36,030 nt of DNA from Deltaproteobacteria bacterium (lineage in GTDB: Bacteria; Desulfobacterota; DSM-4660; Desulfatiglandales; HGW-15), in contig JAFDEE010000025.1 of NCBI GenBank assembly GCA_019310525.1, positions 1 to 36,030 on the forward strand, given 5' to 3'. The position numbers and the translations under genes were made by a program. Shown piece after piece: positions 1-7,871 of this stretch. Positions within the stretch are counted from its first letter, which is position 1. Each line of letters begins with the position of its first letter. The notes under the pieces were generated by a model. That model made no database searches. It was not told the DNA's origin and saw nothing but the letters and a program-made list of their open reading frames with translations.

Positions 1-1
1 A

Positions 2-118
2 CGGGATAACGCGAGGCTGCGCAGGGAGCGTGATATCTTAAAAAAAGCCGTGGCCATCTTCTCGCCTGTCTGCCGCCAGGCAGGGAAGACCCGAACAGGT
101 ATTCGGGTTCATAGAGAC
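2..118 (+). pseudogene. IS3-family transposase OrfA C-terminal remnant
   Basis: The frame starting at base 2 reads RDNARLRRERDILKKAVAIF, the typical leucine-zipper end of IS3-family OrfA, and continues to a stop just after base 118. A run of seven A followed by G at 40-47 is the kind of slippery site IS3 elements use for the OrfA/OrfB frameshift. After 60 the sequence is interrupted by a CCTG-type inverted repeat (64-84), and the residues beyond it no longer look like a normal OrfA end. The 5' part lies outside the window. Seen: the motif and slippery run. Inferred: that this is a dead fragment, since no intact OrfB follows. Confidence 0.7.
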
Positions 119-134
119 CTTTGAAGGTGTTTTT

Positions 135-177
135 ATTGCATAATGATACCGATTTGATTAATCAATTACGATGCAAT
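135..177 (+). promoter_or_regulatory. AT-rich palindromic region before the efflux operon
   Basis: A perfect 12-bp palindrome TTGATTAATCAA (154-165) is enclosed by a perfect 7-bp inverted repeat (ATTGCAT 135-141, ATGCAAT 171-177). TTGCAT at 136-141 followed 17 bp later by TAATCA is a possible weak promoter. The region lies 37-80 bp upstream of the TolC start codon, so an operator/promoter role is plausible, but no regulator can be named. Confidence 0.4.
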
Positions 178-213
178 AGGGTTAGGATACTACATGGGTT
201 GGAGGACGGGGAT

Positions 214-2100
214 ATGCCGTCGAATGAGGTTCAAAGGGGGGTGTTTCTGGATAGGAGAGGGATTCATCCCTTTTTTTGGCTCATGATACCCTTTGTCCTG
301 ATCTTCTCCGGAGCAGGGTGTAAGAGCACTTCACAACACCTCCGTGATGCAGACGAGGCCGCCCTTGCAATCATCAGGGAAAAACAGGAACAGGCCGTCG
401 GCAGGCATGAAGGATTTGATATCCGGCCCGAGAATATCCTGAGGAGGAGGCTCCTTTTAGACCAGGCACTTCCCTATTCGAGCGAGGCATCCCTCGGCAC
501 GGACAGGCTCCACCCTGTTGAACATTGGCCTGAATTGTATGACAAGACCCGGTCACGCCCCCCTGATACGTCCATAAATATCCCCATAGACAAACCCCTT
601 AAGCTCACCCTTATCCAGGCCCTCCAGGTGGGTGCCATGAACAGCTCGGCATATCAATCCAAAAAGGAGGACGTGTTTCGGGCCGCCCTTGACCTTGACC
701 TCAGGAGAAATGACTTTAAATACATCATGGAAGCTAAGGGAGATCTTTCTTATACCAATGATGGGTCAGGGAGCCTGACCCCAAAAGGGACCGTGAGGGG
801 GATTGAGATCGGCGGCTCGTTGGATGTCAAGAAGGACCTGATTCACGGTGCGGGCATAGCGGCCTCGCTTGTACTGGACCTGGCCAAACTCCTCAGCCAC
901 GGCATGACTTCTTCCCTCGGGATCTCCGCCGATACCTCCATCTCTATTCCCCTCCTCAGGGGTTCTGGCAGGCATATTGTGGCGGAGCCCCTGACCCAGG
1001 CCGAGCGGAACGTCATCTATGCCATATATGAATTTGAGAGGTTCAAAAAGGTCTTTGCAGTAGAGATTGCCGGCAGTTACCTTTCAGTTCTGGAACAGCA
1101 GGAACGTGTGGGAAATGCCACTAAGAACTATAATAACCTCAGGGAATCGACAAAGCGGTTGAGGATGTTGGCCAATGCGGGCCGTTCAACAGAGATAGAA
1201 GTGGATCAGGCGGTCCAGAGGGAGCTTGCCGCAAGGAACCGTTTGGTCCGGGAAAGGGAACTGTATAAGGGCCTCCTCGATGCCTTCAAGAGGGACCTCG
1301 GCCTGCCCCCGGATGCAGCGGTGGAACTAGACAGGTCCGAGATAGAGGGCCTCATAAGCAAAATCCTCCAGGAACAGGGACTGCGGGAGGACCCTGAATT
1401 CATCTATAAGGCGGAAGGGAAGCCCGGTCCCTTGGAGATGGATGCCACGAAAGCAATAGAGATCGCCCTTGAGAATCGCTTGGACCTCAGGATCATAGAA
1501 GGCAAGGTCCTTGACGCCCAGCGGAAGGTGGTGGTCAGGGCCGATGCCCTCCGACCTGAACTGACCCTCTTTGGCAAGGCAGAGACAGGAGAAGGTCGGT
1601 CTCTTGCCAATGCCCACATGGCCGACGCTGATCCGGGATTGGATAAAGGGGTCTATACAGGGATCTTGAGCCTCGACCTCGCCCTGGACAGGAGCGGAGA
1701 GAGGAATGAACTCCGGAAGGCCCTTCTTGACCTTGAGAAGGCCGTGAGGGACCTGCAGGATCTTGAAGACGACATCAAGCTGGCCGTTAGAAATAGGCTG
1801 AGGGACATGCTTGAGGCCAGGGAAGGCCTGAGGATACAATATCATGCCCTTGCCCTGGCTGAAAAGAGGGTGAAGAGCACCGACCTCTTCTTCAGGGCGG
1901 GAAGGGCCCAGGTCCGGGACATACTGGATGCAGAAGAGGCCCTGATCAATGCAAGGAACGCCCTGATGGAGGCCGCTGTGAATTACAGGGTGGCCGAACT
2001 GGAATTCCAAAGGGAGATAGGAACTCTGAAGATCGATGAGAGGGGAATCATGGAGGACTTTGTCCTGATAGGTAAGGAAGATGCCAAAGGAGACCAATAG
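214..2100 (+). CDS. TolC-family outer-membrane efflux lipoprotein
   Basis: Outer-membrane channel of a tripartite efflux or export system, 628 residues from the ATG at 214. That start is preferred because GGAGG lies 9 bases upstream and it gives a clean lipoprotein signal: basic N-region, hydrophobic stretch 19-31 and lipobox SGAG-Cys36. An upstream in-frame TTG at 121 would add 31 unlikely residues. The body has two halves with long helical heptad-rich stretches, as in the two OEP repeats of TolC proteins, and the second half contains the typical ALINARNAL-type helix near the end. It overlaps the next gene by 20 bases, so the operon is TolC-HlyD-ATPase-permease. It is longer than many TolC proteins (about 450-500 residues), with extra sequence before the first OEP repeat. 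Substrate unknown. Confidence 0.85.
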   Translation: MPSNEVQRGVFLDRRGIHPFFWLMIPFVLIFSGAGCKSTSQHLRDADEAALAIIREKQEQAVGRHEGFDIRPENILRRRLLLDQALPYSSEASLGTDRLHPVEHWPELYDKTRSRPPDTSINIPIDKPLKLTLIQALQVGAMNSSAYQSKKEDVFRAALDLDLRRNDFKYIMEAKGDLSYTNDGSGSLTPKGTVRGIEIGGSLDVKKDLIHGAGIAASLVLDLAKLLSHGMTSSLGISADTSISIPLLRGSGRHIVAEPLTQAERNVIYAIYEFERFKKVFAVEIAGSYLSVLEQQERVGNATKNYNNLRESTKRLRMLANAGRSTEIEVDQAVQRELAARNRLVRERELYKGLLDAFKRDLGLPPDAAVELDRSEIEGLISKILQEQGLREDPEFIYKAEGKPGPLEMDATKAIEIALENRLDLRIIEGKVLDAQRKVVVRADALRPELTLFGKAETGEGRSLANAHMADADPGLDKGVYTGILSLDLALDRSGERNELRKALLDLEKAVRDLQDLEDDIKLAVRNRLRDMLEAREGLRIQYHALALAEKRVKSTDLFFRAGRAQVRDILDAEEALINARNALMEAAVNYRVAELEFQREIGTLKIDERGIMEDFVLIGKEDAKGDQ

Positions 2101-3871
2101 GAAAAGAGGATCGAGGAAAAGACAAATACTGGTTTCCTCCCTCCTCATCCTGCTGACCATTGTCCTGGCCTCTTGGGCCTTTGTGGGTTTTTCCAAGGAC
2201 GATGGATCATTGGGTGATATGCCAGTGTTTTCGGTGAAGAGGGGTCCCCTGAAGATCAGTATAACGGAATCGGGGACCATCCAGGCCAGGGAGAAGATCA
2301 TTGTCAAGAGTGAGGTAGAGGGAAGGACTTCTATTATATACCTCGTGGATGAGGGGACAAGGGTCAAAAAAGGGGACCTCTTGGTGGAACTGGATGCCAG
2401 TGCGCTCCTGGACCAGAAGATCGATCAGGAGATAAGGGTCCAGAACGCGGAAGCGGCGTTTATCTCGGCACGGGAGGCCCTTGCAGTGGTGGAGAACCAG
2501 GCACAGAGCGATGTGGATATCGCCCGACTGAACTATGACTTCGCCCTCCAGGACCTGGAAAAATACACCCAGGGAGAATATCCAAACCAGTTAAAGGAGA
2601 TGGAATCCAAGATCACCATCGCTAAAGAGGAGCTCACGAGGGCCAGAGAGAGGCTGGAATGGTCGCGGAGGCTCTTTGAAGAGGGATATATTTCACAGAC
2701 AGAACTCCAGGCCGATGAGTTGGCAGAGAAAAAGGCCCTCCTTGACTTAGAGCTGGTGAAAAATGAACAGGGGCTTCTGAAGGATTTCACACACAAGAGG
2801 CGTCTTGCGCAACTTGAGAGCGATGTCAAGCAGGCCAAGATGTCTCTTGAAAGGACGATCAGGAAGGCAAAGGCCGATGTAGTCCAGGCAAAGGCAAACC
2901 TTGCAGCGAAGGAATCAGAATACAAAAGGCAACAGGACAAACTCCAAAGGATCGAGTCCCAGATCCGGAAGACGAAGATCTATGCCCCGGCAGACGGCCT
3001 GGTCATCTATGCCACAAGCGCGGACCGGGGCCACCGCTTCGGTCCCAGGCCCGAGCCACTCTCAGAGGGGGCCACTGTCCAGGAGAGACAGGAATTGATA
3101 CACCTACCCACCACGTCGGGTTTCAATGCAGAGATCGGGGTCTATGAGGCCAGTCTGGATAAGGTCAAGCCGGGCCTGCAGGTGGATGTGAAGGTGGACG
3201 CCCTTCCAGGGGAGAGATTTTCGGGCAGGGTCGTTTCCATAGCGCCCCTGCCCGATCCCAGGAGCGCCTTTTTAAACCCTGACCTGAAGATATATGACAC
3301 GGTCATCCGACTCGATGACAGCGTAAACACCCGACTCCTCAGAAGCGGCATGAGCTGCAACGCAGAGATAATCGTGGCGGAGTATGAAGATACGGTCTAT
3401 GTCCCTGTGCAGGCAGTGCTCCAGGTCAGGGGCAGGCCGACGGTCTATGTCGTAGAAGGGGGAAAGATCCACCCCAGGGTCGTGGAGACAGGCCTCAGCA
3501 ACAACAGCATGATCAGGATCATCCAAGGGTTGGAGCCGGGGGAGTTGGTCTCCCTGGCCCCTCCACTCTCTGAGGCGGCACTTGATGTGCCAGGGCCTGT
3601 TACCTCTACAAAAGGAGGAGCAAAAGGACCCGCTACCAAGGGGGCCCCTATCGCAGGGATCCAGGGCCGCTCTTTCGGAGAGGCCTTTATCAAGACAGCG
3701 GACAAGGATGGCGACAACAGGGTCTCAAGGGACGAGTTCAGAGGTCCGCCGGAGGTCTTTGACCGTCTTGACAAGGACAATGACGGATATATCACTGTCA
3801 GTGAAGCGCCTGAAAGGGTCCCGCCTCAGGGTGAGAGACAAGGCCAGGTTCTTTCGGGAGGCCTCCCTTGA
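2081..3871 (+). CDS. HlyD/MacA-family periplasmic adaptor with C-terminal EF-hand pair
   Basis: Membrane-fusion protein of 596 residues linking the MacB-type inner-membrane transporter to the TolC-like channel. A basic N-terminus is followed by a membrane anchor at about 17-37. A barrel/lipoyl half-motif is near 50-110 (IIVKSEVEGRTSIIYLVDEG), a very long coiled-coil hairpin runs from about 125 to 300, then come the second lipoyl half (IYAPADGLVI) and beta-barrel domains to about 500. The C-terminus is unusual: after a Gly/Pro/Lys-rich linker it carries two canonical calcium-binding loops, DKDGDNRVSRDE (541-552) and DKDNDGYITVSE (564-575), both with Asp at 1, 3 and 5 and Glu at 12. This suggests Ca2+ binding in the periplasm. 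The ATG overlaps the TolC gene; the stop overlaps the next start (TGATG). Confidence 0.85.
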   Translation: MPKETNRKRGSRKRQILVSSLLILLTIVLASWAFVGFSKDDGSLGDMPVFSVKRGPLKISITESGTIQAREKIIVKSEVEGRTSIIYLVDEGTRVKKGDLLVELDASALLDQKIDQEIRVQNAEAAFISAREALAVVENQAQSDVDIARLNYDFALQDLEKYTQGEYPNQLKEMESKITIAKEELTRARERLEWSRRLFEEGYISQTELQADELAEKKALLDLELVKNEQGLLKDFTHKRRLAQLESDVKQAKMSLERTIRKAKADVVQAKANLAAKESEYKRQQDKLQRIESQIRKTKIYAPADGLVIYATSADRGHRFGPRPEPLSEGATVQERQELIHLPTTSGFNAEIGVYEASLDKVKPGLQVDVKVDALPGERFSGRVVSIAPLPDPRSAFLNPDLKIYDTVIRLDDSVNTRLLRSGMSCNAEIIVAEYEDTVYVPVQAVLQVRGRPTVYVVEGGKIHPRVVETGLSNNSMIRIIQGLEPGELVSLAPPLSEAALDVPGPVTSTKGGAKGPATKGAPIAGIQGRSFGEAFIKTADKDGDNRVSRDEFRGPPEVFDRLDKDNDGYITVSEAPERVPPQGERQGQVLSGGLP

Positions 3872-4584
3872 TGGAACCCTCAAGGAATGATCAGGAAATC
3901 ATAATACTCGAAGGCGCCACCAAGATCTACCCTATGGGTTCCCAGGCGGTGAGGGCCCTTGACAATATAAGCATCGCCTTTAAGAAAGGGAGTTTTTGGG
4001 CCATTATGGGCCCGAGCGGATCCGGCAAGAGCACCATGATGAATATCCTTGGCTGTCTTGACCGCCTCACGAAGGGACGATACCTCCTTGAGGGTCATGA
4101 TGTGAGTGAGCTGGATGATGATGCATTGAGCGAATTCAGGCTCAGGCACCTGGGTTTTATCTTCCAGAGCTTCAACCTTATCCCCCAGCTTACGGTCCAG
4201 AAGAACATCGAACTGCCCCTGTATTACCTGGGTTGGGATCCACGAGAAAGCAGCAGGCGTGCCGAGGAACTTGCAAACCAGGTGGGGCTCGAGGGAAGGC
4301 TCGATCACAGGCCTTCGGAGCTGTCCGGCGGGCAGATGCAGAGGGTGGCCATAGCAAGGGCCATGGCCAACGACCCGATGATACTCCTTGCAGATGAGCC
4401 CACCGGGAACCTGGATACGACCACTGGGAGGCAGATTCTGGAACTCCTCGACGGGCTCCACGACCGTGGAAAGACCATCATCATAGTCACTCATGAGGAA
4501 CAGATAGCACAGTATGCGGAAAACAGGCTCTACATGAGGGACGGGGTCATAGAAAGGCTGGAAACCAGGGATGCTGGGACATAA
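3871..4584 (+). CDS. MacB/LolD-type ABC transporter ATPase
   Basis: 237-residue ATP-binding subunit. Walker A GPSGSGKS lies at 47-54, the ABC signature LSGGQMQRVAIARA in the C-terminal half, and Walker B ILLADEPTGNLD just after; the order and the LADEPTGNLD wording are typical of the MacB/LolD/FtsE group. It should energise the permease encoded directly downstream, and with HlyD and TolC forms a MacAB-TolC-like pump in which ATPase and permease are separate proteins. ATG at 3871 is chosen because it overlaps the HlyD stop as TGATG and has GGGAGG 9 bases upstream; the TTG three bases earlier is less likely. It overlaps the next gene by 14 bases. Confidence 0.92.
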   Translation: MEPSRNDQEIIILEGATKIYPMGSQAVRALDNISIAFKKGSFWAIMGPSGSGKSTMMNILGCLDRLTKGRYLLEGHDVSELDDDALSEFRLRHLGFIFQSFNLIPQLTVQKNIELPLYYLGWDPRESSRRAEELANQVGLEGRLDHRPSELSGGQMQRVAIARAMANDPMILLADEPTGNLDTTTGRQILELLDGLHDRGKTIIIVTHEEQIAQYAENRLYMRDGVIERLETRDAGT

Positions 4585-5842
4585 CAGGCTGACAAGGGAC
4601 ATCCTGTTGGGGATCGAAAACCTGAAGCTCCACAAGCTCCGGTCCTTCCTCACCATGTTGGGCGTGGTCTTCGGCGTGGGGAGCGTCGTGGCCATGCTGG
4701 CGGTCGGAGAAGGCGCGAGCAAGGAGGCCCTAGAACAGATCAGGAAGGTGGGGAGCAATAATATCTTGATAAACTCGGTGAAGTCCGTTGAGGAGGAGGC
4801 CCCTTCCACCACGAGGGTCCGAATGAGTGTATACGGCCTGACCTATAATGACTTTGACAGGATCTCCCAGACGTTTTCTACCATAAAAGAGGCCGTCCCC
4901 GTCAAGCTGGTCAGGGAGGAGGGCCGCCTGGGCGAGAGGTCCCTTGAGCTCAGGGTGGTGGGGACCACACCGGCCTGGTTTGACCTGGTCAGGAGACCCA
5001 TTATTGGTGGGAGGGTCCTGATGCCACTGGATTCCATAAATAAGGCCCCTGTGGTCGTGCTCACAGAGTTCGGGGCCCGGAGGCTCCTTGCCACCAGGAA
5101 CACCATAGGACAGGACATCAGGATCGGGGGCAACAGTTTCAGGGTGATCGGGATCGTCATGAGCGAGAAGGGAAGCTCTGGAGGTATCCAGCTACCGGAC
5201 CAGGTAGTGGATGCCTATATCCCTATCGAGGTGGCCAAGGCCTATTATGGGGATACGAGCATCAAGAGGACATCGGGTTCCTTTGAGATGAAGAGGGTGG
5301 AATTGGACCAGATCATCCTGGAGGTGACAAGGATGGAGGAAGTGGAAAGGACCGCCAAGGGCCTTGAGGCCATGCTGGAGCGTTTCCATGACAAGAAGGA
5401 CTATGTGATGAGCGTCCCCCTGGCTCTCCTGAAGCAGGCGGAGGCCACAAAGAGGACCTTTAATATCGTCCTGGGTTCCATTGCTGGTATCAGCCTCCTG
5501 GTGGGAGGGATAGGTATCATGAATATCATGCTCGCCTCTGTGACCGAAAGGACCAGGGAGATCGGGATCAGAAGGGCCATTGGCGCGAAAAAGGGGCAGA
5601 TCATCACCCAGTTTCTCATAGAGACGGTTGTCCTCTCCACGATTGGGGGCATCGCGGGACTGGGACTCGGGGTTTTCATCCCCCTCCTGATCACTTACAT
5701 TGCCGCCATGCCCACAGTTATAACCCCTTTAAGCATCATACTGCCCCTTGTGATCAGCATGGGTATAGGCATCATCTTCGGGCTCTACCCCGCCGCCCGC
5801 GCAGCGGAAGTGGATCCCATAATCGCCCTCAGGCACGAATAG
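4571..5842 (+). CDS. MacB-type ABC transporter permease (FtsX family)
   Basis: 423-residue permease. One N-terminal membrane span (about 26-46) is followed by a large periplasmic MacB_PCD-type domain, then three C-terminal spans (about 297-317, 347-375 and 386-405). The motif ERTREIGIRRAIGA at about 324-337 is the hallmark of MacB/FtsX permeases, and the protein ends AAEVDPIIALRHE as usual in this family. It starts inside the ATPase gene (14-base overlap), indicating translational coupling. Substrates of such systems include macrolides, peptides, lipids or siderophores; nothing in the sequence decides among them. Confidence 0.9.
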   Translation: MLGHNRLTRDILLGIENLKLHKLRSFLTMLGVVFGVGSVVAMLAVGEGASKEALEQIRKVGSNNILINSVKSVEEEAPSTTRVRMSVYGLTYNDFDRISQTFSTIKEAVPVKLVREEGRLGERSLELRVVGTTPAWFDLVRRPIIGGRVLMPLDSINKAPVVVLTEFGARRLLATRNTIGQDIRIGGNSFRVIGIVMSEKGSSGGIQLPDQVVDAYIPIEVAKAYYGDTSIKRTSGSFEMKRVELDQIILEVTRMEEVERTAKGLEAMLERFHDKKDYVMSVPLALLKQAEATKRTFNIVLGSIAGISLLVGGIGIMNIMLASVTERTREIGIRRAIGAKKGQIITQFLIETVVLSTIGGIAGLGLGVFIPLLITYIAAMPTVITPLSIILPLVISMGIGIIFGLYPAARAAEVDPIIALRHE

Positions 5843-5911
5843 GTTTGATGTAAGTCAAGGACATTTCAGAGAAAAAGAGAAAGACTTGCGAGAAGATGCG
5901 AGGTTGTCTTG

Positions 5912-6287
5912 AAAGAACTCAATAGCATACCTGGTGACCTCCTTACAACGGCAATGGCGGTGATGCCCCACAAGGATGTGGTTGGAGAGAGGGGGCATCA
6001 TTGTGTGGGGTATAGTACCCTCCAATTTCGAACCTTTTCACAATGAGGCTATCGATTCAATTGACCAGAAGCTAAAAGATATCTGGCATTCCTTGAGTAA
6101 AAAGGGAATTGATGTGGATCTTATGATATCAAGGAGCCTGCTTTCTCCTGCAACGTGCTTTCTGGTAAATCCTGATGGCTTCAAGACAGTGGAAGGGGCC
6201 TTCCGGATGACAAAGGCTTTATCAGAGAGGCTGAGAGGGAACAGCCGGCCCTTTGAAAAGAAGGTGAGCCGTCGGACGAAGAAATGA
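5912..6287 (+). pseudogene. MetE/UROD-like protein, internally deleted and frameshifted
   Basis: Two ends of one protein appear to be joined. The frame through 5915-5975 reads LNSIPGDLLTTAMAVMPHKDV, which resembles the start of cobalamin-independent methionine synthase-like/UROD-type proteins (TTAMGxMPHxDV). A second frame from about 5976 to 6287 reads WLERGGIIVWGIVPSN and SRSLLSPATCFLVNPDG, which resembles the end of the same family (GGxIxWGIVPT; S-x-L-x-P-x-C). The usual 250 or so residues between are missing and the frame changes at the junction near 5975-5982. No usable start or ribosome site is clear. Family assignment is from motif memory; the deletion is an inference from it. Confidence 0.6.
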
Positions 6288-6612
6288 GAGCAGATCATCG
6301 AGAGGTTAGAAAAGAAACGGACCCAGAAGAACGAAGTGCTCTCCGAGGTGATGGAAGAGCATGTGGCTTTGAAAAACACTCGGGAAAACCCGAGGGGTGG
6401 CCCATATATTGATAGACCAAGTCGTGGTGGTGTTGAATCCCTCCAGCGGGTATCGGGTGTTGAGGGAGGTAGGGTGTCTTCACAAGTGGAGTGGGGACCC
6501 CAAAGGCTGCACAGTGCCCTGGGTTACATCACGCCCAAGGACAAGCTGGAAGGCCGTGAGGAGGAGATCTTCGCTGCCCGGGACCGCAAGCTTCAGGAGG
6601 CCAGCGGGCGAA
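6288..6612 (+). pseudogene. Transposase remnants, IS3-type OrfB C-terminus
   Basis: In the same frame as the preceding pseudogene, just past its stop codon, lies EQIIERLEKKRTQKNEVLSE, a coiled-coil segment of a type seen in transposase helper proteins. From about 6490 the frame reads RLHSALGYITPKDKLEGREE then EIFAARDRKLQEA, the recognisable end of an IS3-family integrase (usually RPHSALGYxTP). The catalytic DDE core is absent and the join between the two segments is degenerate. Together with the OrfA remnant at 2-118 on the same strand, it brackets the efflux operon. Confidence 0.7.
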
Positions 6613-7050
6613 GCGCGGCAGGCAGGAATAACCTCTTGCTCTGTTACTCTTTTTTCCATAGGGCTTCTCCTTCCTTCCTGCCCTGCCGTCAGGCAGGTTT
6701 TCGGCCCCTTTCGGGACCTTTGATTTTCACCTATGGGAAGGTTAAGCCCTTGTATTTTCAGGTTCAAGAAATTTTACATCACTTTTGAAATACTACCACA
6801 AATCCCTTATGTTTAGATCCAAAAAAGGAAGTTCTTATCACTTCACTTCACTCACTTCACTTTTTTTGGGGACAGGGACCCTCCCGAAAGTGAGAGATTC
6901 CCTGCCCCGACATATGCAGGTTTTTTCAATGAACGGGGAGGCGGACTTCCGCACTGGAAGGATCGGTTTTAAGAAGGGGAGGTGCTGTGCTTGAGAGCCC
7001 TCCGATGAATCAATCCTCCCTTTCCGAGAAAAGGGATGTGGAAACAGGCA
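6613..7050. other. Gene-free, repeat-bearing stretch
   Basis: No convincing gene is present. It holds a CCTGCC-GTCA-GGCAGG palindrome (about 6684-6699), a CACTT-rich direct repeat (6839-6862) followed by a T run and GGGGACAGGGACC, and short open frames that lack family signatures or ribosome sites. Composition is less GC-rich than the neighbouring genes. It looks like decayed intergenic or mobile-element DNA. Confidence 0.5.
6684..6699. repeat. CCTGCC/GGCAGG palindromic repeat
   Basis: Six-base arms CCTGCC and GGCAGG separated by GTCA. Similar GC-rich palindromes with a CCTG(C)/(G)CAGG core occur at 64-84 (inside the OrfA remnant) and near 36001-36020, suggesting a dispersed REP-like family. 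Confidence 0.5.
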
Positions 7051-7091
7051 TATAAAACCCGAGGCGCACTTCAGGAAGGTGTGCACCTCGG
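7051..7091 (-). terminator. Rho-independent terminator of the DUF2080 gene
   Basis: An 11-bp stem (CCGAGGCGCAC 7059-7069 and GTGCACCTCGG 7081-7091, one mismatch) with an 11-base loop. Read on the minus strand the hairpin is followed by GTTTTATA, a short U tract, 26 bases past the DUF2080 stop codon. An A run on the other flank would give a U tract only for the minus-strand direction upstream, so minus is the best orientation. Confidence 0.6.
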
Positions 7092-7116
7092 AAAAACGAC
7101 CTGTTCCCTTCCTTGA

Positions 7117-7305
7117 CTAGTCGAGGCGTATGACCAGGACCTGGTGCCCCACCCATTCCGGGGGAACATAGATCCTGCCGGTCTTGCCGCTCGTTCCTAC
7201 CTTTTTGTCGATTGCAGCCTTTCCAAAAAGTTCAATCTTCACTCTCCCTTTGCCTTTTCTCGGTTTTGATGACCGGGAAGGTGTTTTTCGATCGGTTTTC
7301 GGCAC
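7117..7305 (-). CDS. DUF2080-type transposon-associated small protein
   Basis: 62-residue basic protein with a GTG start; AAAGGAG lies 8 bases upstream. A Lys/Arg/Ser-rich N-terminus (1-22) leads into a compact domain with VKIELFGKAAIDKKVGTSGK and TGRIYVPPEWVGHQVLVIRL. The pattern G-x-S-G-x-x-G-R-I-Y-V-P-x-x-W-x-G-x-x-V is what I know from DUF2080 proteins, described as transposon-encoded and found in archaea and some bacteria; molecular function unknown. It is a single-gene unit followed by a hairpin terminator, in gene-poor DNA beside transposase debris, consistent with a mobile origin. Confidence 0.65.
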   Translation of the reverse strand: MPKTDRKTPSRSSKPRKGKGRVKIELFGKAAIDKKVGTSGKTGRIYVPPEWVGHQVLVIRLD

Positions 7306-7557
7306 GTCAAACTCTCCTTTTCAAAAAAACTGATTTTTGTTCTCCACTCCCCGGGCAGGGTCCCACCCCGGGAACATGTGAAAAGCCCTTTGGAAAATGA
7401 CTTCCTTTGCTCAATTTGGGTGTCAGCCTCAAACCGGGGACCCGCCCGGAAGGCGGTAAGATTTGTATCCCTGTGGTGGAAATTTTCGTCTTCTTCTCAG
7501 GGCCTGAAACTTCACCCTTGAATAAAATCGAATGTTTTTCAATAAGGTTTCGTCACA
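7306..7557. other. Intergenic stretch with dispersed repeat
   Basis: Holds the ribosome site of the DUF2080 gene (AAAGGAG, minus, 7313-7319), the repeat at 7422-7455 and an imperfect GC-rich dyad (about 7350-7373). No gene seen. Confidence 0.4.
7422..7455. repeat. Copy 1 of a short dispersed repeat
   Basis: Contains GTCAGCCTCAAACC then GGGGACCCGCCC and GAAGG. The same string with few changes recurs at 15761-15794 between mlaD and the lipoprotein gene, and its TTTGAG-N-CTGAC core (minus strand) appears again at 16924-16935. Confidence 0.55.
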
Positions 7558-7737
7558 TCACAACCTGACGAGATCCGAGATGTTGATCTCCAGCATTTTG
7601 GCGCTGGCCAGGATCCGAACCGCGTTTCGCGCAAGGGCGGGGTTGTTTTCCCCCATAGACTTCAGCTCCTCCGCCGCTTCCTTTATGGTTTGAATCTTGG
7701 CATCCAGGGCCTGTAAATCGATTTGTTGGTCTGCCAT
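7558..7737 (-). CDS. Small helical protein downstream of the CoA ligase
   Basis: 59-residue acidic protein starting at the ATG at 7737, with AAGGAG about 10 bases upstream; longer in-frame upstream sequence has no such site. It reads MADQQIDLQALDAKIQTIKE and then AAEELKSMGENNPALARNAV, predicted almost entirely alpha-helical, ending ISDLVRL. I do not recognise a named family. It lies 134 bases after the PaaK-family gene on the same strand, so it is probably co-transcribed and may be an accessory or regulatory partner of that enzyme. No membrane segment, cysteine or metal motif. Confidence 0.75.
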   Translation of the reverse strand: MADQQIDLQALDAKIQTIKEAAEELKSMGENNPALARNAVRILASAKMLEINISDLVRL

Positions 7738-7871
7738 GATGTTTTTTCTCCTTCTTGAACCGGTTATGTCCTGGAGCAGATAGCTAAGGCTCGTCTTCTC
7801 CCGGGATCCACAGACGGTATTTTTGTTGTGGGAGAAGCAGAACCGCAGAAGATCCCGCAGGGGCGGCCCCC

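Noticed and set aside
1327-2367. 346-codon minus-strand open frame across the TolC/HlyD junction
   Set aside because: It lies opposite two real genes and its translation has no recognisable domain.
6336-6788. 150-codon plus-strand frame as an intact gene
   Set aside because: Only the segment to about 6612 resembles an IS3 integrase end; there is no catalytic core and the tail is intergenic.
6785-6994. 69-codon plus-strand frame
   Set aside because: No ribosome site or family pattern, and it spans simple repeats.
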